Positions 8,686 through 17,916 are shown, numbered from the stretch's first letter. The stretch is DNA of 64,000 bases from Streptomyces rimosus subsp. rimosus (GCF_000720725.1 NZ_JOCQ01000026.1:1-64000); one strand, 5' to 3'. The notes: generated by a model not told the origin, from the letters alone. Made by a program: numbers and translations.

Positions 8686-10002
8686 ATGTCCGCACAGGCA
8701 GTCGGAACCGTCGACGCCACCATCGAGACCGTCACCGCCCGCCGGATCATCGACAGCCGGGGCAACCCCACGGTCGAGGTCGATGTCGTCCTGGCGGACG
8801 GATCCCTGGGGCGCGCGGCGGTCCCCTCCGGTGCCTCCACCGGCGCCCGGGAGGCCGTGGAACTGCGCGACGGGGACTCCGCGCGCTGGCACGGCAAGGG
8901 CGTCGACCGCGCGGTGGCCCACGTCAACGGGGAGATCGCGGCGTCCGTGCGCGGCCGGGACGCGGTGGACCAGGCCGGTCTCGACGCCGCGCTGATCGCC
9001 CTCGACGGCACCGCCACGAAGTCCCGGCTCGGCGCCAACGCGATCCTCGGCGTCTCCCTCGCCGCCGCCAAGGCCACCGCGGCGGCCCACCGCCAGCCCC
9101 TCTACCGCTACCTCGGCGGCCCCGACGCCCACCTCCTGCCGCTGCCGATGATGAACATCGTCAACGGCGGCGCCCACGCCGACAATCCACTGGATTTCCA
9201 GGAGTTCATGATCGCGCCCGTGGGCGCGGACACCTTCGCCGAAGCCGTCCGCATGGGCAGCGAGGTCTTCCACACCCTGCGCCGCGATCTGCTGGCCGCC
9301 GGGCACTCCACGGGCGTCGGCGACGAGGGCGGCTTCGCACCCGCGCTGCGTACCGCCGAGGAGGCGCTCGACTTCGTGATGGCCGCCATCGAGCGCACCG
9401 GCTACCGCCCCGGCACGGACATCGGCCTGATCATGGACCCGGCGTCGTCGGAGTTCTTCCGCGACGGGATGTACGACTACGCGGGCGAGGGAGTGCGCCG
9501 CACCCCCTCCGAGCACGCCGACCACCTGGCCAAGCTCATCGACGCCTACCCGGTCGTCTCCATCGAGGACCCGATGGCGGAGAACGACCTGGACGGCTGG
9601 CGCGAGCTGACCGCCCGCGTCGGCGACCGCTGCCAGCTCACCGGCGACGATGTGTTCTGCACCAACGAGACGCTGCTGCGCGAGGGCATCCGCACCGGCG
9701 TCGGCAACTCGGTCCTGGTCAAGGTCAACCAGATCGGCACCCTGACCGAGGCGCTGGCCGCGGTGGCGACCGCCCACCAGGCGGGCTGGACGGCTGTCAT
9801 GTCGCACCGCTCGGGCGAGACGGAGGACACCACCATCGCGGATCTGGCGGTGGCGACCGGCTGCGGCCAGATCAAGACCGGCTCGCTCTCCCGCTCCGAC
9901 CGTACGGCCAAGTACAACCAGCTGATCCGCATCGAGGAGGAACTGGGTGCCTCGGCACGCTTCGCGGGCGGCTCGGTGCTTCGTCGGGCAGAAAAGTCTT
10001 AG
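8686..10002 (+). CDS. eno: Enolase (secondary-type paralogue)
   Basis: The 438-residue protein carries the enolase signatures RIIDSRGNPTVEVDV near the N terminus, GASTGAREAVELRDGD, the metal ligands in MDPASSEFF, SIEDPMAEND and TGDDVFCTN, the catalytic lysine in VLVKVNQIGT, and SHRSGETEDTTIADLAV. It should convert 2-phosphoglycerate to phosphoenolpyruvate in the cytosol. The start is ATG 8686 with GGAAGG upstream; the frame is open further 5' but without a ribosome binding site. It differs from the usual Streptomyces housekeeping enolase in its N-terminal extension (MSAQAVGTVDATIE) and in sitting alone beside a MarR gene, which suggests a conditional second enolase. The housekeeping copy is not in this window. 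Confidence 0.9.
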   Translation: MSAQAVGTVDATIETVTARRIIDSRGNPTVEVDVVLADGSLGRAAVPSGASTGAREAVELRDGDSARWHGKGVDRAVAHVNGEIAASVRGRDAVDQAGLDAALIALDGTATKSRLGANAILGVSLAAAKATAAAHRQPLYRYLGGPDAHLLPLPMMNIVNGGAHADNPLDFQEFMIAPVGADTFAEAVRMGSEVFHTLRRDLLAAGHSTGVGDEGGFAPALRTAEEALDFVMAAIERTGYRPGTDIGLIMDPASSEFFRDGMYDYAGEGVRRTPSEHADHLAKLIDAYPVVSIEDPMAENDLDGWRELTARVGDRCQLTGDDVFCTNETLLREGIRTGVGNSVLVKVNQIGTLTEALAAVATAHQAGWTAVMSHRSGETEDTTIADLAVATGCGQIKTGSLSRSDRTAKYNQLIRIEEELGASARFAGGSVLRRAEKS

Positions 10003-10023
10003 CTGACGGTTCACGCACAACGA

Positions 10024-10061
10024 GAGGGCGGCATTCCCCGGCGCCGGGGAATGCCGCCCTC
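10024..10061 (+). terminator. Perfect 19-bp palindromic terminator after enolase
   Basis: The arms GAGGGCGGCATTCCCCGGC and its exact reverse complement are directly joined, starting 22 nt after the enolase stop. This is a classic strong Streptomyces hairpin. Confidence 0.85.
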
Positions 10062-10173
10062 GGCCGTCGTCAGTCACGTGAGATACGCCGGTGTGGGTCC
10101 ACCACCCGGTCGTCCGGCATCCACATAACCGCGGGAAGCTGCCGTACGTGGGAGTGCGTACGCTGCCGACGAA

Positions 10174-10200
10174 GCCCGGCCCGTGAAGAACTAGCCGGGC
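10174..10200 (-). terminator. Hairpin downstream of the BCCT gene
   Basis: A 7-bp stem, GCCCGGC with GCCGGGC, has a 13-nt loop and ends 30 nt past the BCCT stop. The 24-nt sequence at 10165-10188 recurs with one change at 44103-44126, also within a hairpin. Confidence 0.5.
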
Positions 10201-10230
10201 CTCTCCGGCGCGGGCACACAGCTCTCGCCG

Positions 10231-11925
10231 TCAGGTCTGCTGTTCGCGTGGTCCTGGTGCCGAGGGCTGCTCGGACTCCGGGGCGGCAACTGCCGGTCCA
10301 GCGGGGACGAGACCTTGTTCGATGGCCATGTCCTTGGCCACGAGTGGAGCGGTCCACAGCGTCGGGAGCATGATGAAGCCGACGGGCACGGCCGTGACGA
10401 CGATGAAGGACTGCAGTGCGGTGATACCGCCGTCACCGACGAGGATGAGCACGGCCGCCGCGGCGCCCATGAGCAGGGCCCAGAAGACGCGTGCCGCACG
10501 GGTGGGTTCACCGGTCTCCGTCCCGGCCGCGGCGATGCTGTACGACATCGAGTCGGTGGTGGTCACCACGAACGTCACGGTCAGCAGGAGCAGCGCCACC
10601 GCGACGACGGCCCCCATCGGAAGCTGCTCGGCCATGGAGATGACCGCGGCGTCCATGCCGACGGCCTTGAGCGGGCCCGAGACGCTTCCGGGACTTTGCT
10701 GTTCGAGGAAGATGCCGGTGCCCCCGAAGACGGTGAACCAGAACATGGTGGCCAGCGGCGGGATGACCGCGGTGGAGATGACGAGGTCGCGCACCGTACG
10801 GCCCTTGGAGATGCGTGCCACGAAGATCGACATCAGCGGTCCGTAACCGAGGAACCAGCCGAAGAAGAAGACCGTCCAGGAACCGAGCCACGCGTGGTCG
10901 CCCCGGTTGAGGGCCAGCGGCACGAAGTCCTTCGCGTACCGGCCGAGTCCGCCGAGGAAGGAGTCGAGCACGAAGCCGAGGGAGCCCAGCACGAGGAAGA
11001 CGGCCACCAGGGCGGCGGCGAGCCAGATGTTGGCCCTGCTGAAGAACTGGATGCCGCGGTCGATGCCGCTGGCGACGGACACGACGGCGACGACGGTCAG
11101 CAGGACGATGACGCCGAGCTGTACGGGGTAGCCACCGGAGATGCCGAACACCTCGGACAGGCCGTAGGAGACCTGGAGCCCGAGGAAACCGATCGGCCCG
11201 ACGGTTCCGGCCACCACGGCGATGACGCAGACGATGTCGACGGCGGCGCCCAGCCGGGAGTGCCGGACGCGCTCACCGAGCAACGGGTACAGCAGCGTCC
11301 TCGGGCGCAGCGGCATGCCGCGCTCCTGGCCCCGGATCATCACGATCGAGGCGAGGGTCCCGAGGACGGCCCAGGCGAGAAAGCCCCAGTGCGCGAAGCT
11401 CTGGGAGAGCGCGGCGTCGGCCGCCTGCCGGGTCCCGCTCTCGACGCCCTCGTAATAGGGAGGGGTCTCGATGTAGTGCTGTACGGGCTCGCCGGCCGCG
11501 AAGAAGACTCCGCCGCCGGCGAGCAGCGTCGACATGATCATCGCGACCCACTGGAACCTGCCGTACTCCGGGCGCGCCCCGGAGCCGCCCAGCCGCACCT
11601 TCCCGTACCGGGAGAACCCCAGCCACAGAGCGACGCCGAACGTCGCCAGCAGCAGCGCCTGCCACAGCGGACCGAACCAGCGCGCGACGAAGGTGAAGAC
11701 GGAGTTCACGACGTCGCCCGTGGCCGTCGGCGCGATCAACGCGGCCAGGACGAACGCGGTGAGCAGTCCGCCGCTGGTCCCGAGGACGAGGATGTCGGTG
11801 CGCCTACGGGGCCCGGCGGGTGGTGCGGCCGCGGTATGGCACCCTTCGTCGCCATCCGTGGTCGATTCCGCCCCGGCTGGTGCGGCTGCTCCGGCGGTGG
11901 CGGTTCGGTCGTGGAGAGTCGGCAT
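10231..11925 (-). CDS. BCCT family transporter (betaine/choline/carnitine type)
   Basis: The 564-residue protein has a cytosolic proline-rich N-terminal tail of about 45 residues and then 12 membrane segments. The family signature region, GWFLGYGPLMSIFVARISKGRTVRDLV in part, lies in the middle; the conserved ARISKGRT follows the substrate-binding helix. BCCT proteins take up quaternary ammonium or other zwitterionic solutes with Na+ or H+, often for osmoprotection. The ATG at 11925 has AAGGA 5 nt upstream, so longer forms are rejected. It is monocistronic and divergent from an SDR gene. The substrate is not deducible. Confidence 0.88.
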   Translation of the reverse strand: MPTLHDRTATAGAAAPAGAESTTDGDEGCHTAAAPPAGPRRRTDILVLGTSGGLLTAFVLAALIAPTATGDVVNSVFTFVARWFGPLWQALLLATFGVALWLGFSRYGKVRLGGSGARPEYGRFQWVAMIMSTLLAGGGVFFAAGEPVQHYIETPPYYEGVESGTRQAADAALSQSFAHWGFLAWAVLGTLASIVMIRGQERGMPLRPRTLLYPLLGERVRHSRLGAAVDIVCVIAVVAGTVGPIGFLGLQVSYGLSEVFGISGGYPVQLGVIVLLTVVAVVSVASGIDRGIQFFSRANIWLAAALVAVFLVLGSLGFVLDSFLGGLGRYAKDFVPLALNRGDHAWLGSWTVFFFGWFLGYGPLMSIFVARISKGRTVRDLVISTAVIPPLATMFWFTVFGGTGIFLEQQSPGSVSGPLKAVGMDAAVISMAEQLPMGAVVAVALLLLTVTFVVTTTDSMSYSIAAAGTETGEPTRAARVFWALLMGAAAAVLILVGDGGITALQSFIVVTAVPVGFIMLPTLWTAPLVAKDMAIEQGLVPAGPAVAAPESEQPSAPGPREQQT

Positions 11926-12304
11926 GGGGTTCCTTGCTGCAGGGGGCATGCGCACAGGAGCGACGCAGCGCAAGGACACACGCGCCCGCGAGACGCCGAA
12001 CCGCTCGGTGTGCGGGGCGCAGCACAGGGTGCTATCCATGGGCGTTCCGGTCAAATTCGGGTCGGGTCGGGCGGGTGCTCGATGATCGCGGTGACGGGGG
12101 AGCCGGACGGCCACCGCAGGTTGACCACTGCAGGACGGCCCCCGCCCGTTCCCCGTAGCTCCCGGCCTCGCCGTGGTGAAGAGGAAGACACAGGTGAACG
12201 GCTGAACCGAGTGGGTGGTTGTGCGACACACCGCCGTGACCTCCGTCGGTCGGGAGGCGGTGGACGCGCATGGTGGTCGGGTGTCGCTTCTGCGGAGGTG
12301 TGTG
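11926..12304. other. Intergenic region between divergent BCCT and SDR genes
   Basis: This 379-nt stretch must hold the promoters of both divergent genes. Short inverted words (GTGCGACACAC near 12223) are present, but I see no convincing operator, terminator or small gene. Confidence 0.5.
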
Positions 12305-13198
12305 GTGCGTCGAAGTGTTCTGGTCACGGGTGCGACGAGTGGTGTGGGGCTGGGGGTGGCGCTGCGTCTGGCAGGCGCCGGGTTCGATGTCTTCGCCACG
12401 GCACGTGACGAGCCGAAGGCCCGGAAACTGCGGGCCGCGGCGGCTGAACGCGAAGTGAGCCTGCGGACGGTGCTGCTGGATGTGGCGGATTCCGATTCCT
12501 GCCGCGCAGCGTACGCGGAAGTCGTGGCGGCCACCGGGGGCGGACCGTGGGCCTTGGTGAACAACGCCGGTATCCCCCTGGTGGGCGCGGTGGAGGACCT
12601 GGAGGACGCGGCGGTGCGGCAGTTGCTGGAAGTCAACGTGGTGGGAGCGGCGCGTATGGCCCGGCTGGTGCTGCCGGGGATGCGTGAGCGCGGAGCGGGG
12701 CGCATCGTCAATGTGTCGTCGCTCGCGGGCCGTGTCACGGCTCCGGGGATGGGCTGGTACTGCGCGGGCAAGGCGGCGTTGGGGGCCTTGAACGACGCGC
12801 TGAGGATGGAGGCCGGGCCCGGCGGAGTGCGGGTAGCCGTCATCGAGGCAGGCGCGTACGCGAGTGCCATCCAAGGCCGGGCCGCCGACGGTCTGGCGGC
12901 TCTGGCGGGTCGGCAGACGCTGTTCGGCGACATGTACCGGGTGGCGGAGTCGGCGCTGCGGGAGTCCGGTACACGGCTGCCGAGCGCGGAGCCGGTCGTG
13001 TCGGCCGTCTGCCGGGCGCTCGTCGCCCGTCGGCCGCGCCACCGGTATGTGGTCGGCAGGCAGGCGAAGGCGGGTCTGCTCGCCGACGCGCTGGTGCCGG
13101 TACGTGCCAGGGACCACTTCAAGCGGGTGGCGATGGGTGCGTCGGAGGCCCATCCGGTGGTCGAGTACGCGGCGCGGCGCTGGTGTACGCCGTGGTGA
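12305..13198 (+). CDS. Short-chain dehydrogenase/reductase
   Basis: The 297-residue classical SDR begins with the nucleotide-binding glycine motif TGATSGVG, has NNAG at about residue 86, and carries the catalytic Ser of NVSSLAG and the YCAGK motif (Tyr and Lys). The C-terminal 100 residues are longer than in minimal SDRs, as in oxidoreductases acting on lipids or retinoid-like ketones. The GTG at 12305 is chosen over the adjacent GTG because GGAGG lies 6 nt upstream. It runs convergently into the diiron oxygenase gene, only 17 nt apart, and may belong functionally to that acyl locus as a ketoreductase, though this is inference. Confidence 0.85.
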   Translation: MRRSVLVTGATSGVGLGVALRLAGAGFDVFATARDEPKARKLRAAAAEREVSLRTVLLDVADSDSCRAAYAEVVAATGGGPWALVNNAGIPLVGAVEDLEDAAVRQLLEVNVVGAARMARLVLPGMRERGAGRIVNVSSLAGRVTAPGMGWYCAGKAALGALNDALRMEAGPGGVRVAVIEAGAYASAIQGRAADGLAALAGRQTLFGDMYRVAESALRESGTRLPSAEPVVSAVCRALVARRPRHRYVVGRQAKAGLLADALVPVRARDHFKRVAMGASEAHPVVEYAARRWCTPW

Positions 13199-13215
13199 CG
13201 GTGCCGTGGTGACGG

Positions 13216-14121
13216 TCAGGCCATCAGGCCGGAGCGGCGCCACAGGTGGTGCTGGGGGCGCCTGATCAGATCCGCCTCGGTGAGGAAAGCGATCAGCTTT
13301 TCCCCGCACCAGAGCATGGTGGCGCGGTGGTGGGGGTTGTGGCGTGCCTGGTGCCGGGCCTCGCCGGAGGGCAGCCCGAGGTCGCCGTACCGGTCGGGGC
13401 ACAGGAGCGGCGGGACGGTGTGGGAGGCGACCAGGGCGGTCAGGACGCGGTGGAAGGCCAGGCGGCCCCGGTGGGCGTGCGTCACGGCTTCGCGCAGTTC
13501 GGCGCGGGCGAAGCTGACGTGGCGTGCTTCTTCGGCCACGTGCAGGCGGCACACCGACCGCACCAGCGGCTGGACGCGTTCGTCCTGGGCGGTCGCGCGT
13601 TGGAGCCTGTCGAGGACCTCTTCGATGATCAGGGCGCTGCTGAAGGTGGTGATGTCCTGGAACGCGGCCGCGGTCGGCGGGAAGGGGAGCCGGACGTGGG
13701 CCGGGACGCGGTGGGCTGGGCAGCCGAGTGCGTTCAGCAGCCGTCCGAACATGGTGATGTGCCGGGTTTCGTCACCCATCTCGGTCAGCGCGTAGAAGGC
13801 GCGTGCGTCCAGGACGTCACGGTTCATCAGATGGCGGGCGAGCATACGGATGATGGCCAGCTCGAACCAGTGCCCCATCTGCGCCATGTGAGCCGCTTCG
13901 TGGCGGGAGAGTTCGAGGCGCTGGCGGTGGTCCATGCGCTTCCACAGCGGGGTGCCGTAGAGCGCGAGGCGTTCGGGCGGCCAGAACCAGGCGTCGTCCA
14001 GCAAGGGGGCGTCCCAGTCGATGTCCGTGGCAGGGTCGTAGGAGCGGGCCGCGGAGGCGCTCAGCAGACGCTGAGCGATGGTGTGGGGGGTTCGGGAGAG
14101 CCGCAGTGCCCGGTCGGCCAT
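13216..14121 (-). CDS. AurF-type diiron oxygenase
   Basis: The 301-residue helical protein matches the AurF/CmlI family of non-haem diiron oxygenases. A full ligand set can be placed: E87 (WFEL), E118 and H121 (ETRH), E167/E168 (IIEEVL), then H194, E198 and H201 (HVAEEARH). This has the same spacing pattern as AurF (E, ExxH, E, HxxxExxH). Characterised members oxidise aryl amines to nitro groups; others hydroxylate. Its start codon overlaps the stop of the MMPL gene by one base (TGATG), with GAGGAG upstream, so the two are co-translated. The divergent KASIII-ACP-KASII operon suggests the substrate may be an acyl or carrier-bound product. The substrate is unknown. Confidence 0.82.
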   Translation of the reverse strand: MADRALRLSRTPHTIAQRLLSASAARSYDPATDIDWDAPLLDDAWFWPPERLALYGTPLWKRMDHRQRLELSRHEAAHMAQMGHWFELAIIRMLARHLMNRDVLDARAFYALTEMGDETRHITMFGRLLNALGCPAHRVPAHVRLPFPPTAAAFQDITTFSSALIIEEVLDRLQRATAQDERVQPLVRSVCRLHVAEEARHVSFARAELREAVTHAHRGRLAFHRVLTALVASHTVPPLLCPDRYGDLGLPSGEARHQARHNPHHRATMLWCGEKLIAFLTEADLIRRPQHHLWRRSGLMA

Positions 14122-16376
14122 CAGGGATCACTCCTCGGGTGTTTCGCAGGGACCGGCCCCATGGGGAGCTGTCGTTGCGGCAGGGGCCGCGGGGCGGGGA
14201 CCGGCGGCCGGGGCCAGGGGCTCCACCACGCGGCGCGTCCGGCCAGGGCCAGCACGGAAGGGGCGAGCAGCCCGCGGACGACGGTGGCGTCGAGCAGGAC
14301 CGCGAGGGCGAGGCCGACGCCGATGATCTTCAGCATCACCAGGTCCGACGTCGCCAGTGCGGCCATGACGACGGCGAGGGTGAGCGCGGCCCAGGTGAAC
14401 AGACGCGCGGTGTGGTCCAGGCCCCGGGCCACGGCGGTGGCGGCGTCGGGGGACCGTTCGTACTCCTCGCAGACGCGGGCGAGAAGAAGGATCTCGTAGT
14501 CCATGGACAGGCCGAAGGCGATGCCGAAGATCAGCGTGGGCATGAGCACGTCCGTGCTGCCGGTGACGGTGAAGCCGCCGAGCAGGCCGGCCAGGTGGCC
14601 TTCCTGGAAGACGAAGACCAGGGCACCGAAGCTGGCTGCCAGGCTCAGCGCGTTGAGCAGCAGCGCCGTGAGCGCCATGACCGGTCGCCGGGTCAGCGCC
14701 AGGGTCAGGGCCAGGAGCGCGGCTGCTGCCAGGGACAGGCACCAGGGCAGACGGGAGAGGAGCGCTTGCTGGACGTCGTTGAGGACGGCTCCGGGGCCCC
14801 CGACGAGTACGGGAGCGGGCGCGGGCAGACGGCGCAGGGCCCGGGCGAGGTCGCGGTTGGCGGTGGAGTAGGGCTCGCCGGGGGTGGCGACCGCCAGCCG
14901 GGCACCGCGGGGCGAGGCGAAGGCGGACGCCGCGGCGCCCGCCGGCGGTGTGCGGACGCCGCGCGTGTAGGAGCCGGTGGCTGTTTCCACCTGTTGCACA
15001 CCCGACCGGAGGGAGATGCGCCGGGCGTAGGCGTCGAGGCCGGCGGCTTGCCGCCGGAGGTCGAAACGGGGCAGGACCACGGTGGTCGGGGTGATCACCG
15101 TCCCGAGCCGGTAGTCGTGGCGCAGTACGGCACCGGCTTTGGCGACGGTGGAGGAGGCAGGCTGGACGCGGTCGTCGAAGAGGCCGATCTGCACGCGGGT
15201 GAAGGGGGAGGCGAGCACCAGCAGTACCGCGGTGACGGCGACGGCGACCAGGCCCGGCCGCCGTTGCGCGGTCCGGGCCAAGCGCCCCCACCTTCCCAGC
15301 CCGTCGGCCCGGCTTCCGGGGAGCGGGCCGGGACGTGTACGGCGGAGCCGGCGGGTGAGGACGCCCGGCCGGTGGATGCGTGGGCCCAGGACCGTGAGGA
15401 GGGCCGGGAGGACGACCAGGGCGGCCAGGGCCGCGAAGGCGGCGACCGCGATGCCGCCGTAGGCGATGGAGCGCAGGACGGCGTGCGGAAAGACCAGCAG
15501 CGAGGCCAGGGACAGGATGACCGTGCCCGCGGAGAACATCACGGCTCGGCCCGCGGTCCGCAGCGCCGTGCGCAAAGCGGTGTCGGGGCCGGCGCCCGCA
15601 GCGGTCTCTTCCCGGTAGCGGGCCAGCAGGAAAAGGCTGTAGTCGACGGCGAGGGCGAAACCGAGCGCGGAGGAGACGTTGGCCGCGCTCGCCGCCACCT
15701 CGGTGCAGACGGTGAGCAGTCGCAGGACGGCCTGGGCACCCAGTACGGCCAGCGTCCCGACGGCAACGGGCAGGAGGGCGGCCGTCGCCGAGCCGAACAC
15801 CACGAGCAGCAGCAGCGCGGTCAGCGGCAGGGCCAGCAATTCCGCGCGCAGCTGGTCCTGCCCGGCCAACCGCAGTGCCTCGGCACGCGAGGCGGCCTCA
15901 CCGGTGACCTCGACCTGCAGTGGGCCGTGGCGCCCGGCCAGCTGCGGTACCAGCCGTCCGGCCGTTCCCGTTGCCTCCGGCTCGCGTCCGCGCAGCCGTA
16001 CCAGGACCAGGGCGCTGCGCCCATCCGCCGAGCGCAGCGACGGCGACCGGGACCGCCAGTAGGAAACCACGTGGGAGACGGACCGGTCGGCGCTCAGCCG
16101 CCGCGCCAGCCGTTCCCCCTGGGTCGCCGCGGCGCGGTCTTCGACCGACCGGGTGGCTCCCGTCACGCGGGTGACGAGGACGAGGTGGGGCGGGCCGGAG
16201 GCGAAACCTTCATGCAGCAGCCGGTCGGCACGGGCGGCCTCGGTCGCCGCCGGCACCATCCCGCCCGGGGACAGGCGCCCGTCCACCGCGGCACCGAACC
16301 AGGCGCACGCGCCCGCCAGGCCCGCGGCCACCATGAGGACGGCCCACTGAACGCGGCACCGGGGACTGCGCATCAT
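14121..16376 (-). CDS. MMPL/RND family lipid-type transporter
   Basis: The 751-residue protein has the two-fold MMPL architecture: an N-terminal helix, an extracytoplasmic domain at about 35-170, five or six helices, a second soluble domain at about 385-530, and six more helices. The paired proton-relay motifs are present: FALAVDYSLFLLARYREE in the first half and GLSMDYEILLLARVCEEYE in the second. Actinobacterial MMPL proteins export lipids and polyketides. The ATG at 16376 has a GGGGGAGG ribosome binding site; the frame extends 45 codons upstream without one. It is coupled to the diiron oxygenase and divergent from the KASIII-ACP-KASII genes, so it probably exports their product. Confidence 0.88.
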   Translation of the reverse strand: MMRSPRCRVQWAVLMVAAGLAGACAWFGAAVDGRLSPGGMVPAATEAARADRLLHEGFASGPPHLVLVTRVTGATRSVEDRAAATQGERLARRLSADRSVSHVVSYWRSRSPSLRSADGRSALVLVRLRGREPEATGTAGRLVPQLAGRHGPLQVEVTGEAASRAEALRLAGQDQLRAELLALPLTALLLLVVFGSATAALLPVAVGTLAVLGAQAVLRLLTVCTEVAASAANVSSALGFALAVDYSLFLLARYREETAAGAGPDTALRTALRTAGRAVMFSAGTVILSLASLLVFPHAVLRSIAYGGIAVAAFAALAALVVLPALLTVLGPRIHRPGVLTRRLRRTRPGPLPGSRADGLGRWGRLARTAQRRPGLVAVAVTAVLLVLASPFTRVQIGLFDDRVQPASSTVAKAGAVLRHDYRLGTVITPTTVVLPRFDLRRQAAGLDAYARRISLRSGVQQVETATGSYTRGVRTPPAGAAASAFASPRGARLAVATPGEPYSTANRDLARALRRLPAPAPVLVGGPGAVLNDVQQALLSRLPWCLSLAAAALLALTLALTRRPVMALTALLLNALSLAASFGALVFVFQEGHLAGLLGGFTVTGSTDVLMPTLIFGIAFGLSMDYEILLLARVCEEYERSPDAATAVARGLDHTARLFTWAALTLAVVMAALATSDLVMLKIIGVGLALAVLLDATVVRGLLAPSVLALAGRAAWWSPWPRPPVPAPRPLPQRQLPMGPVPAKHPRSDP

Positions 16377-16426
16377 CGTGCCTCCCCCTCGGCCGGGCGG
16401 GCTTCCTCGCTCCTCTGTCGCCTCCA

Positions 16427-16457
16427 TGTGTAGACGGAGGACGGGCGCGGCTACACA
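16427..16457. promoter_or_regulatory. Inverted repeat in the MMPL/KASIII divergent promoter region
   Basis: TGTGTAG at 16427-16433 and CTACACA at 16451-16457 form a perfect 7-bp inverted repeat with a 17-nt centre. It lies between the divergent MMPL and KASIII start codons, where one regulator could control both arms. No regulator gene for it is obvious nearby. Confidence 0.45.
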
Positions 16458-16564
16458 ACGCCACCTCTTCGGGGGAACACCCGGCAGCGCCAAACGCGGG
16501 CACTTAAACACATCAACGGCGTGGGACGCCGCGGCGCCCGGTGGTGCCGCCCTAGCGTGAGGCC

Positions 16565-17608
16565 ATGAGCGACCTTCGGGCCTGCCTGGCGGGGGCCACC
16601 ACGTACCTGCCCGAGCACTGGGTCAGCATGAGCGAACGGGAAGCCCAGATCGCGGCCGCCAGCCGCGGCTTCACCCCGCCTCCCGGGCTGATCACCCAGC
16701 TGACCGGAGTGACCGGCGTGCACCTGATCGGCGACGACCAGCAGGCGTCCGATCTCGCGGTGAGCGCCGCCCGCAAGCTCATGGCCGACCACGGGATCCA
16801 CCCCGCCGACATCGACCTGATGATCTTCGCGGCGGCCAGCCAGGACATGATCGAACCGGCGACGTCCCACGTCGTGGCCGCGAAGCTCGCCCTGACCTGC
16901 CCCGTTTTCGACGTGAAGAACGCCTGCAACAGTGTGCTCAACGCCATGGAGATCACTCAGGCCCTGATCGCGTCCGGTCGGTACCGCACCGTTCTGATCA
17001 CCTGTGGTGAGGCGCCCTCCGTCTCCGCCCAGCTGCGGGTCCCCGACGCGGCGGCGTTCGCACGGGCTCTGCCCGCCTACGGGTTCTCCGACGCCGGTGC
17101 CGCGCTCCTGTGGACGGCCCGGGAGGCCTCCCACCCGCTGCCGCCCCGGGGCATCCTCGGCTGCCGCTTCGCCGCCGACTCGGCGGCCTGGCCGTCGGCG
17201 ACCGTGCTGCACGGGGGCATCGCCTCCCTGCGCCACCGCTCCGGCCCGGAAGCAGCCGCCTGTTTCCGCATGGACAGCGTCCGGATGCGCGACAGCCTGC
17301 GCACGCTCGGCCGTACCCACCTGCACCACGCACTGGACGAACTCGGCCTGGCCTTCGACGACTTCGCCTTCATCGGCGTCCACCAGGTCGCCCTGGCCGA
17401 CCTCGACGAACTGTGCGGGCCGGCGATCGGCGTCCCCCGCGACAAACTGATCCTCACCCTCCCCGAGCACGGCAACCTCGCCTCCGCCTCCCTTCCCCTT
17501 CAGCTCACCCGCGCCCTCGAAACCGGCCGGGCCGGCCCCGGTGACCTCGTCGCCCTCATCGGCCTGGCCGCCGGCAGCAGCGCCGGCCTGATGGCGCTGC
17601 GCCTGTGA
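16565..17608 (+). CDS. KASIII-like beta-ketoacyl-ACP synthase
   Basis: The 347-residue thiolase-fold protein has the FabH-type catalytic triad: C121 in KNACNSVLNAME, H273 in IGVHQ and N304 in EHGNLASASLP. KASIII enzymes start acyl chains by joining an acyl-CoA to malonyl-ACP, or in secondary metabolism transfer acyl groups. The active-site cysteine context (ACNS rather than ACAG) marks it as a divergent, specialised member rather than housekeeping FabH. The ATG at 16565 has GTGAGG close upstream. It is first in a tight operon with an ACP and a KASII, and divergent from the MMPL-diiron oxygenase pair. Confidence 0.87.
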   Translation: MSDLRACLAGATTYLPEHWVSMSEREAQIAAASRGFTPPPGLITQLTGVTGVHLIGDDQQASDLAVSAARKLMADHGIHPADIDLMIFAAASQDMIEPATSHVVAAKLALTCPVFDVKNACNSVLNAMEITQALIASGRYRTVLITCGEAPSVSAQLRVPDAAAFARALPAYGFSDAGAALLWTAREASHPLPPRGILGCRFAADSAAWPSATVLHGGIASLRHRSGPEAAACFRMDSVRMRDSLRTLGRTHLHHALDELGLAFDDFAFIGVHQVALADLDELCGPAIGVPRDKLILTLPEHGNLASASLPLQLTRALETGRAGPGDLVALIGLAAGSSAGLMALRL

Positions 17609-17649
17609 ACCCGGCCGCTGCCCCCGTCCCGACGTTGGAGGAATGTTCG

Positions 17650-17916
17650 ATGACGCCTGTCTACGAAGCAGTCAAGTCCGTATTGACCAGCCACTTCAAC
17701 ATCCCCGAAGACACCGTCCGGCCCGAGGCCACCCTGGAGGACATCGGCCTGGACTCGCTCGCCGTCGTCGAACTGCTCTGCGTCCTCCAGGACGAACTGG
17801 GCCTGCACGTGCCCACCGGCGACGATGCGCTCAAGTCCCTCCATGTCACCCTCGCCCAGGCGGCGGCCGCGGTCGACCAGGCCCAGCCCGCCCCGGTGCC
17901 GGAGACACTCGCATGA
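17650..17916 (+). CDS. Acyl carrier protein
   Basis: The 88-residue protein has the ACP four-helix pattern with the phosphopantetheine site GLDSLAVVE (S36). Acidic helix II residues follow, as needed for docking with ketosynthases. The ATG at 17650 is chosen because GGAGGA lies 7 nt upstream. A GTG at 17605 overlapping the KASIII stop would add 15 unconserved residues. It sits between KASIII and KASII genes and should carry the growing or finished acyl chain of this locus. Confidence 0.88.
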   Translation: MTPVYEAVKSVLTSHFNIPEDTVRPEATLEDIGLDSLAVVELLCVLQDELGLHVPTGDDALKSLHVTLAQAAAAVDQAQPAPVPETLA

